The notes under the pieces were generated by a model, which saw only the letters and a list, made by a program, of their open reading frames with translations, had not been told where the DNA came from and did not search any database. A program made the position numbers and the translations under genes. 64,000 nucleotides of DNA from Pseudomonas sp. A-RE-19 (GTDB taxonomy: Bacteria > Pseudomonadota > Gammaproteobacteria > Pseudomonadales > Pseudomonadaceae), in assembly GCF_019956555.1 (NCBI RefSeq), contig NZ_JAHBDQ010000066.1, positions 124,001 to 188,000 of the forward strand, read 5' to 3'. How positions within the stretch are numbered: the first letter of the stretch is position 1; each line of letters starts with the position of its first letter. Positions 60,765 through 64,000 of the stretch are shown here, piece after piece.

Positions 60765-61831
60765 GGCATTTCTCCTTTTATTGTTATGGGGCCGGCCGAG
60801 TGTTTACGCAGGCTGAGACGCCAGCGCACCGGGGGCTGATGCTTGACCCGAACCAGGCTGGTTCGCGCGTGATAATTGACCAGCACCATCGTCAGCAACA
60901 GCGCTGCACCGCCGGCGGTGTGGGCGACCGCCACTGGCAGCGGCAAGTGAAACACCACGTTGCTGATGCCCAGGGTGATTTGTGCGGCCAGGGCGATCAG
61001 CACCATGGCGGCCAGGCGCGTCATGCCGACGACTTTCAGTTGCCAGGCCAGACCGAGCAGCACGAGGGTGACCAGCAACGCGCCGATGCGGTGAGTCAGG
61101 TGAATCGCGGTGCGGGCATCGCTGTCCAGCTGCCCGCCCAGGTAGTTGGGGCCGATGTGCTGGGTCAGGTGAAAACCGTTGGCGAAATCAGCCGGTGGCA
61201 GCCATTGCCCGTGGCAGGTCGGAAAGTCGATGCAGGCCACCGCCGCGTAATTGGAGCTGACCCAGCCACCCAGGGCAATTTGCAGGATCACCAGCAGCAA
61301 CCCGGCGGTTGCCCAGTGCTGCAAACGCCGTGGCACGGTCAGCGCCGGCAACACGCCGGACAGGCGCAAGGTCAGCAGAAACAACAGACTCAACGTCGCA
61401 AAGCCGCCGAGCAAATGCCCGGTGACCACCTGCGGCCAAAGCTTGAGTGTCACCGTCCACATGCCGAACGCCGCTTGGGCGAACACCACCGCCAGCAAAA
61501 ACAACGGTAATTTCACGGGCTGCCCCGGGTGATGACGGTGGGTCCAGGCACGGCCCGCCAGCACCGCGATCAACAGCCCCAGGGTGCCGGCGAAGTAGCG
61601 GTGGACCATCTCGTTCCAGCCCTTGTGGGCTTGCACCGGAGTGTCGGGAAAATGCAACTCGGCATGGGCCAGCTGGGCTTCGCTTTTCGGCACGCTGATA
61701 AAACCGTAGCAGCCGGGCCAGTCCGGACAGCCGAGGCCAGCGTGGGTCAAGCGCGTGTAGGCGCCGAGCAACACCACAATCAGTGCCAGCAAGGTGGCAA
61801 ACAGCGCGAGGCGAAATCCTGGTTTGGCCAT
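60752..61831 (-). CDS. ctaA: heme A synthase (COX15/CtaA family)
   Basis: Oxidises the C8 methyl of heme O to give heme A. The 359-residue membrane protein has eight helices with the four conserved His in MVHRYFAG, GHLLGGF, LTHRIGA and AHTAGGA, and the Cys pair in HAGLGCPDWPGC near the N-terminus. Lies 10 bp after the SCO-like gene. Confidence 0.94.
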   Translation of the reverse strand: MAKPGFRLALFATLLALIVVLLGAYTRLTHAGLGCPDWPGCYGFISVPKSEAQLAHAELHFPDTPVQAHKGWNEMVHRYFAGTLGLLIAVLAGRAWTHRHHPGQPVKLPLFLLAVVFAQAAFGMWTVTLKLWPQVVTGHLLGGFATLSLLFLLTLRLSGVLPALTVPRRLQHWATAGLLLVILQIALGGWVSSNYAAVACIDFPTCHGQWLPPADFANGFHLTQHIGPNYLGGQLDSDARTAIHLTHRIGALLVTLVLLGLAWQLKVVGMTRLAAMVLIALAAQITLGISNVVFHLPLPVAVAHTAGGAALLLTMVLVNYHARTSLVRVKHQPPVRWRLSLRKHSAGPITIKGEMPWRP

Positions 61832-61841
61832 GACGATGCCC

Positions 61842-62435
61842 TTATCCGATGTTCGACAGTTTCAGCAGGTGGCGCAGGTCGTTGAGCAGGTCCTTGCCCT
61901 TCACGGTCGGGTCATAGCGCAGCACCAGATTGCCGTGCGGGTCGATGATCCACAGGTGCGGCGTGTCGTTGCTCTGGGCGCCTTTGATATAGCTCGGCAA
62001 GTCCAGTGAATAACGTTGCAGCTGCGGGTACTCACGCTGAAGTTTAGTCTCGTAATCGCTGTTCAGCGGCTGCGCGATGGCCAGCGCATGGCTGGCGCGG
62101 GAAGCATCGCGACCGAGGCCGATCTGGATCTGCCGCGCCAGATACACCAGCTGCTGGCAGTCCACCGAACAGTCCTTGGGCGCTGTCACCAGTATTTGCC
62201 AGCGGTCTTCCTGCGCCTGTACGCCTATGTCGTCGCGGGTCTGGCCGTTGCCGATCAGTTCGCCGTGATAACTGCGGCCCTCCGGCACCCAGAACTGCAA
62301 TTTGTACATGCCCGTGGCGAGGATCATCGGACCGATCACCCCCAATAGGATCAGCAACAACTGCAAGCGCCCGCGCCGCCGATTGACCGGCGCTTTCGCC
62401 TCAGACATGCCGGGTGGATTCATGGCCGCTCCCAT
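61842..62435 (-). CDS. SCO-like membrane-anchored protein with CxxxC
   Basis: Protein of 197 residues, usually annotated only as hypothetical. One helix (about 24-42) precedes a periplasmic thioredoxin-like domain with CSVDC (Cys89, Cys93) and His160 in TPHLWIIDPHGNL, which correspond to the SCO copper ligands CxxxC and DHxG. It may be a second copper or thiol chaperone for the oxidase. The start at 62435 follows AAGGAG and overlaps the SURF1 gene by 35 bp; an ATG at 62408 is possible. Confidence 0.75.
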   Translation of the reverse strand: MGAAMNPPGMSEAKAPVNRRRGRLQLLLILLGVIGPMILATGMYKLQFWVPEGRSYHGELIGNGQTRDDIGVQAQEDRWQILVTAPKDCSVDCQQLVYLARQIQIGLGRDASRASHALAIAQPLNSDYETKLQREYPQLQRYSLDLPSYIKGAQSNDTPHLWIIDPHGNLVLRYDPTVKGKDLLNDLRHLLKLSNIG

Positions 62436-63141
62436 TATTTTTCTCCTTTGCGTTGTGCCAGCCGAGATAGAAGTAAAGGCCGAGCAGGGCAATCGACAGG
62501 GCGAACCACTGCACGGCATAAGCCAAATGTTTTTCCGGCCCCATGGCCACCACCGGCCAATCGGCCCGGTAAGTCGCGGGACCGCTTTGTGCGCGTAATT
62601 CGTAGGCGAAACCGTCACGCTCAAGCGCCGTCCACAGCCTGGCCGGCTCAACGGCGGTGATCAGTTGTGGCCAGGTCGTGGCGTTTGGGTCGGCATGCAA
62701 TTGGAACGTTGCGCCGGGGGATACGTAGACCCAGGCGTCGAGGCTCAATGTCTGGGTGGGCGTCGTAAATTGCGGCGGTGCGCGCCGATCCGGCCACGGC
62801 AGCCAGCCACGATTGACCAGCAGCCACAGCCCGGTTGCCTGATCCTGAAACGGTTGCAGCAACTCGACCCCGACCTTGCCGTCGCGCTGACGGTTATCCA
62901 ACAGCAGGCTGTGCTCGGCGTCGAACTGGCCGTGCAGGCGAACCCGGCGAAAGGCCGGATCTTCGGTGTGTTGCAGTTCGGTGCTGGCCATCGGTTCGGC
63001 CGCCCGGCGCTCGGCGTAGTTTTGCAGCAGCGCGCTTTTCTCCGCGCCCCGGCTCAACTGCCAGAACCCGAGCGACACCAGCAAGGGCAGCAGCACCGCC
63101 ACCACGAGGGTCGGCACGAGGCCCGGCCGGAAGCGTTTCAT
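62401..63141 (-). CDS. SURF1 family cytochrome oxidase assembly protein
   Basis: Assembly factor thought to hand heme A to subunit I. The 246 residues have helices at both ends (VPTLVVAVLLPLLVSLGFWQ and QWFALSIALLGLYFYLGW) and a central periplasmic domain with VNRGWLPW, the SURF1 signature. The ATG at 63141 (MKRFRPGL) gives the expected N-terminus. Confidence 0.92.
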   Translation of the reverse strand: MKRFRPGLVPTLVVAVLLPLLVSLGFWQLSRGAEKSALLQNYAERRAAEPMASTELQHTEDPAFRRVRLHGQFDAEHSLLLDNRQRDGKVGVELLQPFQDQATGLWLLVNRGWLPWPDRRAPPQFTTPTQTLSLDAWVYVSPGATFQLHADPNATTWPQLITAVEPARLWTALERDGFAYELRAQSGPATYRADWPVVAMGPEKHLAYAVQWFALSIALLGLYFYLGWHNAKEKNNGSGHESTRHV

Positions 63142-63211
63142 GGCGTCGCCAGAAAGTCGGTAGTCGCGATAGCTATACTCAAGTGCATCGCCTGTCCCCC
63201 GGAGTGTCACC

Positions 63212-63415
63212 ATGCTCAAAGCAGCCATCGTCCTGATGCTGATTGCCACGGTTGTCAGCCTGTTCAGCGGCCTGTTTTTTCTGGTCAAGGACGACAGCCA
63301 CTCCAATCGCCTGGTCATCGCCTTGAGTATTCGTGTTGCGCTGGCCGCCACCACTGTTGGCTTGATCGCCTGGGGCTTTTTCAGCGGCCAGTTGGTGTCT
63401 CACGTGCCTTGGTAG
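63212..63415 (+). CDS. DUF2909 twin-transmembrane protein
   Basis: Small inner-membrane protein of 67 residues with two helices (IVLMLIATVVSLFSGLFFLV and IRVALAATTVGLIAWGFF) joined by a short charged loop KDDSHSNR. It belongs to the twin-transmembrane family found between ctaE and SURF1 in Pseudomonas, but on the opposite strand; probably linked to oxidase assembly. It lies 70 bp from SURF1. Confidence 0.88.
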   Translation: MLKAAIVLMLIATVVSLFSGLFFLVKDDSHSNRLVIALSIRVALAATTVGLIAWGFFSGQLVSHVPW

Positions 63416-63431
63416 TCATGAGCGCCAAGGC

Positions 63432-64000
63432 TCAAAGCACGTAGACGAAAACGAACAGACCGATCCACACCACGTCCACGAAGTGCCAGTACCAGCTCGC
63501 CGCCTCGAAGCCGAATTGATGGTCGGCATCGAAGTGCCCGCGCATGATCCGCATCAGCATCACGAACAGAATGATGGTGCCGATGGTCACGTGGGCGCCG
63601 TGGAAACCGGTGAGCATGAAGAAGGTCGCGCCGTAGATGCCGGAACCCAGGGTCAGGCCCAGCTCGTGGTAGGCGTGCATGTATTCTTCGGCCTGAAAGC
63701 TAAGGAACCCGCAACCGAGCAACACGGTCAGCGCCAGCCAGATTTTCAGCGCGCCGCGATGGCCTTTTTTCAAGGCGTGGTGAGCGATGGTCACGGTGAC
63801 ACTGGAACTCACCAGCAGCACGGTATTGAGCAGCGGCAGGCCCCAGGGGCTGATGACTTCCTTGGGTGGAGGGAAGAGTTTCGAGTCCGGGTTGTTCAGC
63901 AGCGGCCAGCTGAACTCGAAGGTTGGCCACAGCATGTGGGCGATGCCTTTGGTGCCTTCACCTCCCAGTGCCGGGCCCGCGATGTTGCGCACATAAAACA
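63432..64000 (-). CDS. ctaE: cytochrome c oxidase subunit III (5' end cut by window)
   Basis: Membrane subunit III of the aa3 oxidase. The frame runs from the right edge to the stop at 63432; about 189 of the expected 295 or so residues are present, with PALGGEGTKGIAHMLWP, SFQAEEYMHAY, GFHGAHVTIGTI and the terminal WHFVDVVWIGLFVFVYV. The apparent starts inside are internal; the gene continues to the right. Confidence 0.94.
   Translation of the reverse strand, partial: FYVRNIAGPALGGEGTKGIAHMLWPTFEFSWPLLNNPDSKLFPPPKEVISPWGLPLLNTVLLVSSSVTVTIAHHALKKGHRGALKIWLALTVLLGCGFLSFQAEEYMHAYHELGLTLGSGIYGATFFMLTGFHGAHVTIGTIILFVMLMRIMRGHFDADHQFGFEAASWYWHFVDVVWIGLFVFVYVL

Overview
The window is a gene-dense, GC-rich piece of a Pseudomonas chromosome, most likely the P. 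fluorescens species group. The gene order is that of the Pseudomonas origin region (tag, htrB, trkA, rsmB, fmt, def, dprA, tsaC, hemF, aroE; algB-kinB; engB-polA; znuA/zur-znuCB; metNIQ; the cox assembly genes). The intergenic GAGCGAGGCTTGCCCGCGAA-type REP repeats are also typical of this group. I see no prophage, transposase, CRISPR array, defence island, tRNA or rRNA. Both ends cut genes: tag has lost its first few codons on the left, and ctaE has lost its 5' part on the right.

Layout. (1) 1-17,920 is an origin-proximal housekeeping block: base-excision repair, lipid A acylation, a PilZ protein, K+ uptake regulation, rRNA methylation, N-formylation and deformylation of Met, DprA, TsaC, HemF, AroE, a SulP transporter, and a choline-sulfate module (choX, betC, LysR regulator). 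This block carries 14 perfect DnaA boxes (TTATCCACA), including one inverted pair; I found none in the remaining 46 kb. (2) 17,978-31,152 is an accessory stretch: an NAD(P)-binding protein, a DOPA-dioxygenase-like protein, a Mg-citrate transporter with a possible leader ORF, TerC, a Na/Pi cotransporter, a membrane-anchored M16 peptidase, a DUF5924/DUF2914 protein, a four-gene MCE lipid-transport operon and a fused SpmA-SpmB protein. (3) 31,353-59,084 holds gltP, small envelope proteins, algB-kinB, an EAL phosphodiesterase, ampDh2, dgcH, dsbA, two cytochromes c, engB, the ErsA-type sRNA locus, polA, thrB, the zinc regulon, katE and metNIQ. (4) 59,233-64,000 is the cytochrome c oxidase assembly operon read leftwards: ctaE, SURF1, a SCO-like protein, ctaA, cyoE and SCO.

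How the genes work together. Choline-O-sulfate can be bound, hydrolysed by BetC and the module controlled by the adjacent LysR protein. The Zur/ZnuABC genes form a divergent zinc-uptake unit around a Zur-like operator. AlgB/KinB sit beside c-di-GMP enzymes and an AlgU-type small RNA locus, which suggests an envelope and exopolysaccharide control neighbourhood. The SURF1/SCO/CtaA/CyoE genes make heme A and load copper for the aa3 oxidase whose subunit III is at the right edge.

Most notable observations: the DnaA-box concentration, PolA with altered proofreading-site residues, a Crc/Hfq-like CA motif over a 26-codon leader ORF, a 20-bp-phased operator-like array before gltP, two opposite REPIN geometries, and a second SCO-like protein among the cox genes. 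I found no clearly new multi-gene system. Positions come from reading the sequence; comparisons with P. aeruginosa and E. coli are from memory of those genomes and were not computed.
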